From positions 55,776 to 119,775 of the forward strand of contig JAETON010000005.1 in the NCBI GenBank assembly GCA_021771695.1: a stretch of DNA of 64,000 nucleotides, given 5' to 3'. The notes beneath the pieces were generated by a model. That model was not told where the DNA came from. It saw only the letters and a program-made list of their open reading frames with translations, and searched no databases. Of the stretch, positions 19,036-28,997 are shown piece after piece. How positions within the stretch are numbered: position 1 is the first letter of the stretch; every line of letters starts with the position of its first letter. The stretch is from Lachnospiraceae bacterium. GTDB taxonomy: Bacteria > Bacillota > Clostridia > Lachnospirales > Lachnospiraceae. The position numbers were made by a program, and so were the translations under genes.

Positions 19036-21135
19036 CTATTTTGTTATTTTTACTGTCTTTTTTTGACCTTTGCTTTTAAATAAATTTTTATATTTTTTCA
19101 ATTTACTTTTTGGAACTTTAATTTTTGCTTTTCCATGAATGTTCTTCAATGCTTTAGATCCTACTTTTGTTAATTTTGTTGAAGAAACCTTGATTGTTTT
19201 TAATTTCTTACATCCAGAAAATGCTTCTTTACCAATTGCTTTTACATTTTTACCAATTGTAACCGATGTAATTTTCGTTTTATTCTTTAATGCTTTATCT
19301 GAAATCTGAGCAATCATAAAGTTTGCACCATTAATTTTCACTGAAGCTTTAATCACAACCTTTGTCACATTTTTAGACAGTCCGGCAAAAGCAACTGTTC
19401 CTTTTCCATTGACGGCATTGTTGACAATCTTATATTTATAATCACCAACTGTATACACGCTTCCTTTTTTGCAAGTAAGTTTTGCAATGGTTTTGTTTTT
19501 TACAACTTTTCCACAATCTAAACATGTTACTTTCTCGTATCCGGTATTTACAAAATTCGAACTCTTTTTCTCTGTTTTTGTTCTTCGATGACCTGTTGCC
19601 TTCTGAACTTCTTTCTCTTCTTCTTTACATACGGAGCATACTCTTCTCTTATATCCGTCTTCTGTACAAGTAACTGTCTTTGTTTGCCATGCCCCATAAC
19701 TATGTCCTGTGGCTTTTATTGTCTCAATCACTTTATCTCCACATTTACTGCAGATTTTCTCCCTTTTTCCTTTTTCTGTACATGTTGCGGCTTTTATTAC
19801 TGTCCAATCTCCATAACTGTGATTACAAACCACCGTAGTTTTCAACTGCCCATTTTCTTCATTTGGTGATGTTGCCAGACAATAAGTAATGACACCGTTA
19901 TCAATTGAAAATCCATAAATATATCCTGTGGCTTTTTCATCTTCAGACAACTGATAAATAATTCCTGTACTATTATCTTCTAAATTCATATATCTCAAAG
20001 AATCCGGAGAAGCATAAACAAAAATGTCATTGTATATAACACCGCCGCTATAATTTCCTTGGTAGTAAGAATTAGGATTTCCCCATACATACCATTTATC
20101 ATTAAAAGTTTTCACTGTACTCAGTTCTTCCATCCCGGAATTACTGCCTTGATATTTCTTGATACTTCCTCCAATATTTGCATACCAATATCCACCATAA
20201 AAATCAAACGGATAACTGCCTTTCATCCATTCTGTATCATCAAATGTTGTAGATCCAGCATTACTTTCTACATGTCCTTTTGAGAATACATAATCAGATG
20301 CAGTATGTTTTCCTGTTGTTTGGAACCATGTACTGCTTTTTAAGAGATAGGTATGATACGCTCTTCCAACTTTATCCGGTACTGGATCATTCCATGTGCT
20401 GTCTACATGGTAATATTGGTCATTGACTTTTACCAGATTCCATGCGTGTTTTAATTTACTGCTGGTTACAAGTTCACATTCAATTCCCACTTGATTGCAT
20501 AGTTCCTGGTACGCTAAAGCATATCCTTGGCATACTGCTGTTCCTTCTACCAGAAGATTATATGCATTATATTTCTGAAGACTTCCATCGTATTTCGCAT
20601 GAGTACATAAATAATCATTAATATAAAGTACCTTTTCCAAATCAGACCATGAATCATCCATGAAAGAAACAATCTCTTTCACCTTCGCATTATACTGGGC
20701 AGTCATTTTTTGAACATTTTCTGTTGTGTCCGAATATTCCGGTGTAATTGCCACTACATTATTTGAATCATAAGAATAAGAATAGAAAAATTTTCCTGAT
20801 ACATAAAAATATCGAGGATACTTATTTAAAATATCAAAATATATCTGACTAATATCTGAAATTGAAATGTTATATTTTGATATATCAATCTCGGTTTGAC
20901 ATTCATCCAATCCTTTCATGATTTCTTTCTCTGCTGCCGATGTATTTGCAGAACTTCTAGATTTTGACGTATTTGGCTTCTGCTCTTTTAATAACCCGCC
21001 ATCCTGCAATACTCCATTTTCTTTTCCATTTACTGTTACTGTTTTTTCTTCTGCACATACATTTGTCGAACGAAAGATTCCTGCTGACAATATCAATGCA
21101 AACATACAACATAAATACAGCCATCTCTTTTTCAT
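19036..21135 (-). CDS. Secreted transglutaminase-like protein with CxxC repeats and BspA-type LRR C-terminus
   Basis: Signal peptide; transglutaminase core GTAVCQGYALAYQELCNQVGIECELVTSS..HAWNLVKVNDQYYHVDSTWNDP; three CxxC-containing repeats; LRR_5 ITSVTIGKNVKAIGKEAFSGCKKLKTIKV. Confidence 0.87.
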   Translation of the reverse strand: MKKRWLYLCCMFALILSAGIFRSTNVCAEEKTVTVNGKENGVLQDGGLLKEQKPNTSKSRSSANTSAAEKEIMKGLDECQTEIDISKYNISISDISQIYFDILNKYPRYFYVSGKFFYSYSYDSNNVVAITPEYSDTTENVQKMTAQYNAKVKEIVSFMDDSWSDLEKVLYINDYLCTHAKYDGSLQKYNAYNLLVEGTAVCQGYALAYQELCNQVGIECELVTSSKLKHAWNLVKVNDQYYHVDSTWNDPVPDKVGRAYHTYLLKSSTWFQTTGKHTASDYVFSKGHVESNAGSTTFDDTEWMKGSYPFDFYGGYWYANIGGSIKKYQGSNSGMEELSTVKTFNDKWYVWGNPNSYYQGNYSGGVIYNDIFVYASPDSLRYMNLEDNSTGIIYQLSEDEKATGYIYGFSIDNGVITYCLATSPNEENGQLKTTVVCNHSYGDWTVIKAATCTEKGKREKICSKCGDKVIETIKATGHSYGAWQTKTVTCTEDGYKRRVCSVCKEEEKEVQKATGHRRTKTEKKSSNFVNTGYEKVTCLDCGKVVKNKTIAKLTCKKGSVYTVGDYKYKIVNNAVNGKGTVAFAGLSKNVTKVVIKASVKINGANFMIAQISDKALKNKTKITSVTIGKNVKAIGKEAFSGCKKLKTIKVSSTKLTKVGSKALKNIHGKAKIKVPKSKLKKYKNLFKSKGQKKTVKITK

Positions 21136-21187
21136 ATCTTACCTCCAAACATACTCATTTTGTAATTATTATATCACAGCTTATAAA

Positions 21188-22204
21188 TTAAAAACACTTT
21201 TTTCCAAGCATTTGAAATTCATCTTCAAAAATGCAATGTTTTAATTCTCCTGTTTTCATCTTTTTTTTACAATCTTCATAATCCATCCACATTACAGATT
21301 CAACTTCTTCTTTTTGGAGACTTAACTCATCAATCATAACTGGTTCTTTATACACATAAACTGCACTGATTTCATGATTAAAAAATTCCCGTCCATAAAA
21401 TACATCTTTCACAATTCCATCATGTATACCAATTTGATGCAGTTCTTCTTCTTTTGCACAAATTCCTAATTCTTCTTCCAACTCTCTTTCTGCCGTCTCC
21501 AAATATTCATCTCCAGCCGCTACATGACCTGCAGAAGAAATATCATAACATCCCGGAAAAGAATCTTTATCCGCACTGCGTTTTTGCAGCAATACATCAA
21601 ATCCTTTTTCCGTTTCCCGAACTACCCAAATATGTACGGTTCTATGGGAATCTCCATCTTCATGCACCAAAGAACGCTCTTTAATTCTTCCCGTTGGATT
21701 CCCTTTTTCATCTAAAACATCAAAAAATTCCAAATCTTTCCCATCCAAACAAGCAGATATTAAATTACCTTGTATGTATTCTAATTTCAGTGAAAAAAAT
21801 GACCGTTTTTCTTCCATGTAACGCAAAAACAATCGGTCTCCTTCCCATAATTCCAGATTCAAAATGTCCTCTTTTTTTACCCATTCTAAAGTCCCCTCAT
21901 CGCATTCTTTCAAATCTCCCTCAAAACCATCTGCATGATAAAGACACATGTATTCCCATGCCTCTCTTGGTGTTCCCATATCCGATAAAAAAGTTACAAT
22001 TCCACAGAAACGAAAGGATGTCAATATAAGTCCGGTTTCTTCCTTTACTTCCCGAAACAGACAATCCTCCGGGCTTTCTCCATGTTCAAAATGTCCTCCC
22101 ACTCCAATCCATTTATCTTTATTTACATCATTTTTCTTTACAATACGGTGCAGCATCAAATAACTGTCATCTTTTTCTATATAACATAGCGTTGTAAATC
22201 CCAT
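21188..22204 (-). CDS. Tandem NUDIX hydrolase (MutT-like + IDI/YfcD-like)
   Basis: Two Nudix boxes: GHFEHGESPEDCLFREVKEETGL and GHVAAGDEYLETAERELEEELGI. Confidence 0.88.
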   Translation of the reverse strand: MGFTTLCYIEKDDSYLMLHRIVKKNDVNKDKWIGVGGHFEHGESPEDCLFREVKEETGLILTSFRFCGIVTFLSDMGTPREAWEYMCLYHADGFEGDLKECDEGTLEWVKKEDILNLELWEGDRLFLRYMEEKRSFFSLKLEYIQGNLISACLDGKDLEFFDVLDEKGNPTGRIKERSLVHEDGDSHRTVHIWVVRETEKGFDVLLQKRSADKDSFPGCYDISSAGHVAAGDEYLETAERELEEELGICAKEEELHQIGIHDGIVKDVFYGREFFNHEISAVYVYKEPVMIDELSLQKEEVESVMWMDYEDCKKKMKTGELKHCIFEDEFQMLGKKCF

Positions 22205-22359
22205 AGCTCATTTTCCTCCATTCAAATCTATTGTAACCGGAAATAGCCACATAAAACAAGAAATCCAGACAAAACTTGCCCGGATCTCTAATGATATTTA
22301 TATAACGTCTTCGGCTGCCCGCCTCATTAAAACATGAAACACATTTTATATATAATTGA

Positions 22360-23037
22360 CTAGCAATTTTCCATTGTTTTGCCTTCGCCGCATAATCCTT
22401 CGAAATCTTTTGTAAATGCTTCTACTGCGGCAACAACAGAATCATTTTTGATCAAGCCTTCCATGACATCTGAAGCAATCGTCGCTGCACCAATTCCATA
22501 TGCACAAAGTTCTTGAACCTGTTGTGAATTTTTAAAACTTGCGGCAAGAACTTCTGTTTTTAATCCATTGTTTTTGAAAATGTCATGGATCTTCTTCACA
22601 GTTGCAATACCGTCAGCTCCAAGATTATCGATACGATTTACATATGGTGCTGCATATGCGGCACCTGCTTTTGCTGCAAGAAATGCCTGCATTGGTGTAT
22701 AAATTGCAGTTGCTGTAATCTTTACGCCGTCTGCTGCCAATGCCTTCATAGCCTTTAAACCTTCTCTTGTTGTTGGTACTTTAATAAATGTATTTTCCCC
22801 AAGTTCTGCTCTCATTTTTGCAGCTTCTGTAATCATATTTTCTGCTTTTTTAGATACAACCTGTACATGTAAATCTGCATCCTGTCCGATAATTCCACGG
22901 ATTTCTTTTAATACATCATATGGCTGTCTTCCACTTTTTGCCAAAATAGAAGGATTGGTTGTTACACCCTCTACTGGGAAATATTCATATAATGCTTTGA
23001 TTGCTTCTACGTTTGCGTCATCAATAATAAATTTCAT
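22360..23037 (-). CDS. fsa: Fructose-6-phosphate aldolase / transaldolase-like protein
   Basis: MKFIIDDANVEAIKALYEYFPVEGVTTNPSILAKSGR...NTFIKVPTTREGLKA...ITATAIYTPMQAFLAAKAGAAYAAPYVNRIDN. Confidence 0.9.
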   Translation of the reverse strand: MKFIIDDANVEAIKALYEYFPVEGVTTNPSILAKSGRQPYDVLKEIRGIIGQDADLHVQVVSKKAENMITEAAKMRAELGENTFIKVPTTREGLKAMKALAADGVKITATAIYTPMQAFLAAKAGAAYAAPYVNRIDNLGADGIATVKKIHDIFKNNGLKTEVLAASFKNSQQVQELCAYGIGAATIASDVMEGLIKNDSVVAAVEAFTKDFEGLCGEGKTMENC

Positions 23038-23066
23038 GGTTTTTCTCCTTTTCATATTGTGCTGTT

Positions 23067-23978
23067 TTATGATTCAATAATCACATGTTTTACACCGCCC
23101 TCAAGTGCCCAGTTTTTAAATTCCTGCATCTGCTCCTTTGAGTACAGCTTTGGATTTTCCTTAAAACAAAATTCCTGATCAATCAAATGATATTTCGACT
23201 CTGCCAAAGGATTATAATTTAAAATTTCATAAGATACCTCTGGATAAATTCCACTGATATATCTTGAAATTTCAAGTACATTTTCTTTGAATGCCGTCAT
23301 TCCCGGAATCATCGGTGTACGAATGGTGACATTTTCCTTCTTTTCAGATTGTAATAAATATTTTAAATTTTTTTTGATTTTCCGATTGGATACATCCGTA
23401 TATTTTTTATGTTTTTTATCATCTGCAGCCTTAAAATCTGCAAAAACCGCATCCAAATAAGGAAGAACTTTTTTCAAAACTTCCTGTTTCGTATAAAGCG
23501 AAGTTTCCAGCGCAGTATGAATTCCTTCCTTTTTACATTGTTTTAAAATTTCCAATGCAAACTCCCATTGAAAGAGAGCTTCTCCGCCAGATAAAGTCAC
23601 TCCTCCGCCATGTTTATAAAACACCATATCTTTACGGACTTCCTGCATAACTTCTTCCACTTCATATTCTTTCGAGTCCATCTCCAATGCCCCGGCAGGA
23701 CACCAATCAATTAAATCATTCCAGTTTTCTTTCGCATCAATATCCAGTGTAATACTTCCATCCTGTATTTTCACCCCGCCTGCATGACTTCTTTTCACAC
23801 AAGTCTGGCAGTGAATACACCGATTTTCAAAATATATCGGCCGTTTTCTAAAAAGAATTCCTTCTGGATTTTGACACCATACGCAGGATAACGGACATCC
23901 CTTTAAAAATATTGTTGTACGGATTCCCTCTCCATCATGAGTTGAAAATCTCTGAATATCAAATATTCTTCCTTTCAT
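23067..23978 (-). CDS. Glycyl-radical enzyme activating protein (radical SAM, PflC/YbiY type)
   Basis: IFDIQRFSTHDGEGIRTTIFLKGCPLSCVWCQNPEG plus ferredoxin-like Cys cluster CIHCQTCVKRS. Confidence 0.93.
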   Translation of the reverse strand: MKGRIFDIQRFSTHDGEGIRTTIFLKGCPLSCVWCQNPEGILFRKRPIYFENRCIHCQTCVKRSHAGGVKIQDGSITLDIDAKENWNDLIDWCPAGALEMDSKEYEVEEVMQEVRKDMVFYKHGGGVTLSGGEALFQWEFALEILKQCKKEGIHTALETSLYTKQEVLKKVLPYLDAVFADFKAADDKKHKKYTDVSNRKIKKNLKYLLQSEKKENVTIRTPMIPGMTAFKENVLEISRYISGIYPEVSYEILNYNPLAESKYHLIDQEFCFKENPKLYSKEQMQEFKNWALEGGVKHVIIES

Positions 23979-23979
23979 A

Positions 23980-26334
23980 CTAAATATCTCCATAACTGGT
24001 TCGTGCAATAATCTCATTTTGCAGTTCATCTGCTAATTCTGTAAAATACGCCGTATATCCTGCAACACGTACTGTCAATCCTCGATATTGTTCTGGATTT
24101 TCTTTTGCTGCAATTAAATCTTCTCGTCTTACAACATTAAACTGAATATGAGGAATTTCCAAGTCCACAAAACTCCTCAGGAAATCTGCAAACTTCTGAA
24201 TTCCAATTTCATTTTTGAAAAATTCCGGAATAAATTTCATGTTCAGCAAACCACCATTGGTTGTCAAATTTTTATCCAGTTTGGAAACCGATTTTAATAC
24301 CGCTGTAGGGCCTTTCCTGTCTCTGCCATATACCGGTGACATTCCGCCATCTGCCAAAGGTTCTTTTGCATAACGGCCATCTGGAGTTGCCCCAACATTT
24401 TCTCCCATCGGTACATGTGCTGATACGGTATACATTCCCGTATGATATGGACCGCCGCGGTAATTTGTAAATGTGCGGAGACGATTTTTAAAATACTCTG
24501 CCCATTTGGTACCCATTGCATCCACCCAGTCCACATCATTTCCATATTTGGGTACTTTGTTAAGCAGCATCGTACGTATAATTTCATATCCTTCAAAATT
24601 TGATTTTAATGCATCCAGCATGGTTTTCCGTTCAATTTTCTTTTCGTCATAAACCATCTGCTTGATTGCTGCCAAACTATCTGCCAAATTCGCAACCTGT
24701 ATCATCTGAATACCGGATAAATTGTATTTGGCTCCTCCTGCTGTTACGTCCACTCCCTGTTCCATACAGTTATCAATCGTTGCTGATAAGAATGGAGATG
24801 GCAGCAGATCAATATGTACTTTTTCTACTTCCTCACAGGCAAGCAGCATTTTATCCATAAAATAATCAATCTGTTTCCGGAAAGCATTTTCCAAATCTTC
24901 AAATGTTTCATAAGTCTCTAAATTTCCGTAATCTGGTGCTATCGTTTCTCCTGTCAAAAGGCATTTCCCGCCAGTTAATGTAACTTCTAATGCTTTATTC
25001 AAATTAAACATGGCAGAATCACTCCAGCCAAGATTATTTCCCTGTGTCGTCAGTTCCACACAGCCAACAATTGCATAATCCAAGGCATCTTTTTCTTCAA
25101 TTCCCAGTTCCACCATAGAAGGAATCACCGCCTTATCATTGAAGAACTGCGGCATTCCGCTTCCTTTTGCAACAGTCCGAACTGCCTCTTTTAAAAGTTC
25201 TTCTCCCGTTCCCTCATGAAGTCTGACTGATAAATTCGGCTGTGGAAGTCCTAAATGTTTTTGAGCTTCTAAAAATAAGAAAGAAAGGTCATTGGAATAA
25301 TCGTTTCCATGTTCGTCCTGACCGCCAATTGCAATATTAAATCCAATGGGAAATCCTGCAAAATATTTTGCTCCATGAGAATTTCTCATATAAACAATTT
25401 CATTAAATTTCAGCCACAGACATTCAATAATTTCCAAAGCATCCTGTTTTGTTAAGGTTCCATTTGCAATATCTTTTTCATAATAAGGAATCAAATGGCG
25501 GTCCAAGCGCCCCGGTGAAAAAGAGGAAGCATTGGATTCCATTTGTAAAATAACAAACAAAAACCAAATGGACTGTACTGCTTCATGGAATGTCTCTGCC
25601 GGTCTCCTGCTCAAATTTTTGCAATTTTTTGCTGCCTGAAGCATAGATACTCTTTTATCTGTATCTGTTTCTTCTTCTGCCATGGACATCAAAAGATTAT
25701 GATAACGAACCATAAAATTTCTAGCTCCCTGCATGACAAGAATCACACTTTCATAAAAATCCTTCTGATTTTCTTCACATGTTGTCAGTTTATAAGCAGC
25801 TTCTTCCTGTAATCCTGCCGGTCCTAATTCCAGCCACTCCACACAATTCGGACAAATATGTCCCTGTGCATGATCTTTTTGATTAATCTTTACAACTTTT
25901 GCAATTTCATCAATTTCTTTTCCATATCTCTGGCTTAAAACGTCTTCTAAAGATTTGCCCTGCCAGTAAGGTTTGATAACCTTTCGGAATGTTTCGATAT
26001 CTTCCTGATGTACATTGAATGTATCCTGTGCTCTTGTTGGGAGAGTTTCAAATTCTTTGTCTACCCACGTGCTTCCGCTTTCCGGGAATACAACACCATA
26101 ACGAACTCCCGCAGTACGGTTTCCAACAATCAATTCTTCCGGTTCAACACTGATTGTTATTTTTTCTAACGCTGCTTTCAATGCCAGTGCCCGTTGAATT
26201 ATTCTTGGTTTATCTTCATTTTCTTTATAAGTATCTGTAATAATCAATGCCTGCTCAATGGATGCATACCTAGGTTCCGATAACATCTTATCTTTTAAAT
26301 AAGTAATTCGGTCTGTCTGAAATAATCCTTTCAT
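23980..26334 (-). CDS. Glycyl-radical enzyme of the formate C-acetyltransferase/dehydratase superfamily (PflD/YbiW-like)
   Basis: 784 aa; YAIVGCVELTTQGN active-site Cys loop and C-terminal glycyl-radical motif TVRVAGYTAYF. Confidence 0.93.
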   Translation of the reverse strand: MKGLFQTDRITYLKDKMLSEPRYASIEQALIITDTYKENEDKPRIIQRALALKAALEKITISVEPEELIVGNRTAGVRYGVVFPESGSTWVDKEFETLPTRAQDTFNVHQEDIETFRKVIKPYWQGKSLEDVLSQRYGKEIDEIAKVVKINQKDHAQGHICPNCVEWLELGPAGLQEEAAYKLTTCEENQKDFYESVILVMQGARNFMVRYHNLLMSMAEEETDTDKRVSMLQAAKNCKNLSRRPAETFHEAVQSIWFLFVILQMESNASSFSPGRLDRHLIPYYEKDIANGTLTKQDALEIIECLWLKFNEIVYMRNSHGAKYFAGFPIGFNIAIGGQDEHGNDYSNDLSFLFLEAQKHLGLPQPNLSVRLHEGTGEELLKEAVRTVAKGSGMPQFFNDKAVIPSMVELGIEEKDALDYAIVGCVELTTQGNNLGWSDSAMFNLNKALEVTLTGGKCLLTGETIAPDYGNLETYETFEDLENAFRKQIDYFMDKMLLACEEVEKVHIDLLPSPFLSATIDNCMEQGVDVTAGGAKYNLSGIQMIQVANLADSLAAIKQMVYDEKKIERKTMLDALKSNFEGYEIIRTMLLNKVPKYGNDVDWVDAMGTKWAEYFKNRLRTFTNYRGGPYHTGMYTVSAHVPMGENVGATPDGRYAKEPLADGGMSPVYGRDRKGPTAVLKSVSKLDKNLTTNGGLLNMKFIPEFFKNEIGIQKFADFLRSFVDLEIPHIQFNVVRREDLIAAKENPEQYRGLTVRVAGYTAYFTELADELQNEIIARTSYGDI

Positions 26335-26382
26335 CCTGCAAGACTCCTTTCTAATACCACTTATTTTTTCTTGTTGTTTATT

Positions 26383-26440
26383 ATTTTAAATCATTTATTA
26401 TTGTTTGTCAATACATTTATTATTGTTTTTTATTATTTTT
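26383..26440 (-). promoter_or_regulatory. Promoter/operator of the glycyl-radical operon
   Basis: Minus TTGACA (26411-26406) - 17 nt - TAAAAT (26388-26383); repeated AATAATAAAAAACAATAA motif. Confidence 0.75.
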
Positions 26441-26559
26441 CAAACTATATTCATTTTTCTAAACAACAAAAATACGATCATAAACTATGATTTCTACCAT
26501 AATCTATGATCGTATTTTTCTTCATTTTTATTTCATATTTCAAAATATCATATCCCACA

Positions 26560-27330
26560 TTATATTATATCGACACCATTATCCTTCAGTACTTTTTGCA
26601 CTTTTTCGGACGGCATTGCTTCACAAATCACACCGTCAATTTGTCCAAAATCTGCAAATGCATAATTGGCATGATATTCAAATTTTCGATTCTCTATCAT
26701 AAGATATATCTGTCTGCTTCTCTCAATTACAGCCTTTTTCATTGCTCCATCCTCCGGAATATATGTAGTAACAACATTTTCCTCAACATCTGCTCCCACT
26801 ATTCCTATAAAACTCTTATTAAATCGAAACGCATCCATCATCTGGAGTGTCATAGAACCCAAAAATCCATTCTGTGACTGATAAAATTCTCCTCCCAACA
26901 GGACAAAATCTGCATTCTCATATGCAGCAAAAACATTGGCAATATCCAACATACAGCTCACAACCTTCACTCGCAGCCCTGCATGAATAATTTCTCTGGC
27001 AAGCTCAATATTGGCTGTTGACGTATCCAAAAAAATCACATCACCATCCTTAATTAACTGCACTGCCTTTTTCGCAATTATTTTTTTCTCTTTTAAATTC
27101 ATTTCCCGTCTGGCAGAAATTCTATTCGGATGTTTTAACCGCAGGCTGTTATTTTCCACAGCTCCTCCATAAGTACGTTTTAATAAATCCCTGCTTTCCA
27201 TACTAGCCAGATCTTTTCGTATGCAATCTTCTGTTACTTGAAACAGTTTACTTAACTCTTTTACTTTTACTTTTCCATTCTCATGTAATAACTGAAGAAT
27301 CTTTTCCTGTCTTTCTTCTACAAACATCAC
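26560..27330 (-). CDS. DeoR/GlpR-family transcriptional regulator
   Basis: EERQEKILQLLHENGKVKVKELSKLFQVTEDCIRKDLASMESRDLLKRTYGGAV. Confidence 0.93.
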   Translation of the reverse strand: MMFVEERQEKILQLLHENGKVKVKELSKLFQVTEDCIRKDLASMESRDLLKRTYGGAVENNSLRLKHPNRISARREMNLKEKKIIAKKAVQLIKDGDVIFLDTSTANIELAREIIHAGLRVKVVSCMLDIANVFAAYENADFVLLGGEFYQSQNGFLGSMTLQMMDAFRFNKSFIGIVGADVEENVVTTYIPEDGAMKKAVIERSRQIYLMIENRKFEYHANYAFADFGQIDGVICEAMPSEKVQKVLKDNGVDII

Positions 27331-27361
27331 TTTTCTCCATTGATTTTTATTGTTTTCTATT

Positions 27362-27390
27362 ATTTTAGTGGATTATTTTTTTCTTGTCAA
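27362..27390 (-). promoter_or_regulatory. Promoter of the DeoR gene
   Basis: Minus TTGACA (27390-27385) - 17 nt - TAAAAT (27367-27362), followed by AATAGAAAACAATAA. Confidence 0.75.
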
Positions 27391-27592
27391 TATTCTTACT
27401 TTTCCCACACATATCAAATAATGCTGCAGGTTTCCCCACAGCATTATTACCATTTCACATATTCTTCTATTTACCAATTCGATATTCTTTCAGACAAGCA
27501 TGAATTCCCTCTTTTGTATTTAAAAATTTGCAGGATAGCTTTTTACATCTCTATCCTTTATAATTACTCTTTGAACGAAAGGAGGGTTTCTC

Positions 27593-28960
27593 TTGAATCA
27601 AAAAGATAATAATAAATTGGCGGTTATGCCTATAGGCAGACTGCTTTTTCAACTTTCTGTACCAAACATCACAGCACAAATTATCAATGCATTATATAAC
27701 ATGGTAGACCGTATTTATATTGGACGTCTGCCCGGCGGTGAAGGCCATATCGCGATTGCCGGACTAGGCATCGCTTTTCCAATCATAATGATTATTTCTG
27801 CATTTGCTGCCATGATCGGTATGGGTGGCGGCCCTCGTGCATCCATTTTCATGGGAAAAGATGATTATGATGGTGCAGAAAAAATCTTAGGAAATGCTTT
27901 TTCAACTTTAATTGCCATCGCAATACCTCTAACCATATTTTTCTATACCACAAAAGAAACATTGCTTTCTATGTTTGGTGCCACAGATACAATTCTGCCT
28001 TATGCAAATGATTACTTATCCATTTATTTAATTGGTTCTGTATTTGTTATGATTTCTTTAGGATTGAATAACTTTATTACCTGCCAAGGCTTTGCAAGAG
28101 AAAGTATGCTCACAGTTTTGATTGGGGCTGTATTAAACATTATCCTTGATCCAATTTTTATTTTTGTTTTTAAAATGGGCGTCAAAGGTTCTGCCCTTGC
28201 TACCATTTTTTCACAAGGGATTTCCGCTTTATGGGTTTTATCTTTCTTATTTGGAAAAAAGACACAGTTAAAAATAAAACTCCGTAACTTAAAACCAGAT
28301 TTTAAAGTTTTACTTCCAATTTTGGCTCTTGGTATTGCTCCATTTATCATGCAGTCCACAGAAAGTTTCGTACAGATTACATTAAATTCCGGAATGAAAC
28401 GATACGGCGGTACCAATGCAGACAATTTAGTTTCAATTACTACCATTGCTATCAGTACCATGCAGTTTCTTTCTATGCCTGCCATGGGACTGGCACAAGG
28501 TGCACAGCCAATTATCAGTTTTAATTATGGAAGCCGGAATATGGACCGGGTACGCCAAACTTTTCGATTACTGTTAACTTGTACTATGATCTACACCATT
28601 ACCATTTGGCTGATTTCTATGCTGATACCGCAAATATATATTTATATTTTTGCAAACGCCTCTGCTGCGAAAGAGTTATCAAATATTGGGAAACCTCTGC
28701 TACGCATTTTTATGGGCGGGTTCTTTATGATTGGTGCCCAATACGCCTGTCAAAATACATTTATGGCCCTAGGGCAGGCAAAAATATCTTTAATCATGGC
28801 ATTGCTGCGTAAAATTATTCTTTTGATTCCCCTTGCATTCATACTGCCAATTTTCTGGGGAACAACTGGAATTTTTATTGCAGAACCAACCGCAGATATT
28901 CTTGCTTGCACAATTACAAGCCTGACCTTTTTTATAACTTCTAAAAAGCTTTTAAAATAA
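27593..28960 (+). CDS. MATE family efflux transporter
   Basis: 455 aa, MPIGRLLFQLSVPNITAQIINALYNMVDRIYIGR; TTG start with GGAGGG upstream. Confidence 0.93.
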   Translation: MNQKDNNKLAVMPIGRLLFQLSVPNITAQIINALYNMVDRIYIGRLPGGEGHIAIAGLGIAFPIIMIISAFAAMIGMGGGPRASIFMGKDDYDGAEKILGNAFSTLIAIAIPLTIFFYTTKETLLSMFGATDTILPYANDYLSIYLIGSVFVMISLGLNNFITCQGFARESMLTVLIGAVLNIILDPIFIFVFKMGVKGSALATIFSQGISALWVLSFLFGKKTQLKIKLRNLKPDFKVLLPILALGIAPFIMQSTESFVQITLNSGMKRYGGTNADNLVSITTIAISTMQFLSMPAMGLAQGAQPIISFNYGSRNMDRVRQTFRLLLTCTMIYTITIWLISMLIPQIYIYIFANASAAKELSNIGKPLLRIFMGGFFMIGAQYACQNTFMALGQAKISLIMALLRKIILLIPLAFILPIFWGTTGIFIAEPTADILACTITSLTFFITSKKLLK

Positions 28961-28997
28961 ACCAAAATACTTTATAATAAATGAAAGGAGGAGTATT

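Noticed and set aside
26392-26440. Possible CRISPR-like short repeats (TTTATTATTGTTT)
   Set aside because: Only two to three short AT-rich copies overlapping a promoter, no spacers or cas genes; better explained as regulator operators
27417-27448. 10-bp inverted repeat AATAATGCTG-12-CAGCATTATT upstream of the first MATE gene
   Set aside because: No T-tract and no clear promoter relation; may be incidental or a weak structure, not enough support for a feature call
28024-28485. 153-aa minus-strand ORF within the MATE gene
   Set aside because: Shadow ORF opposite a clear MATE transporter
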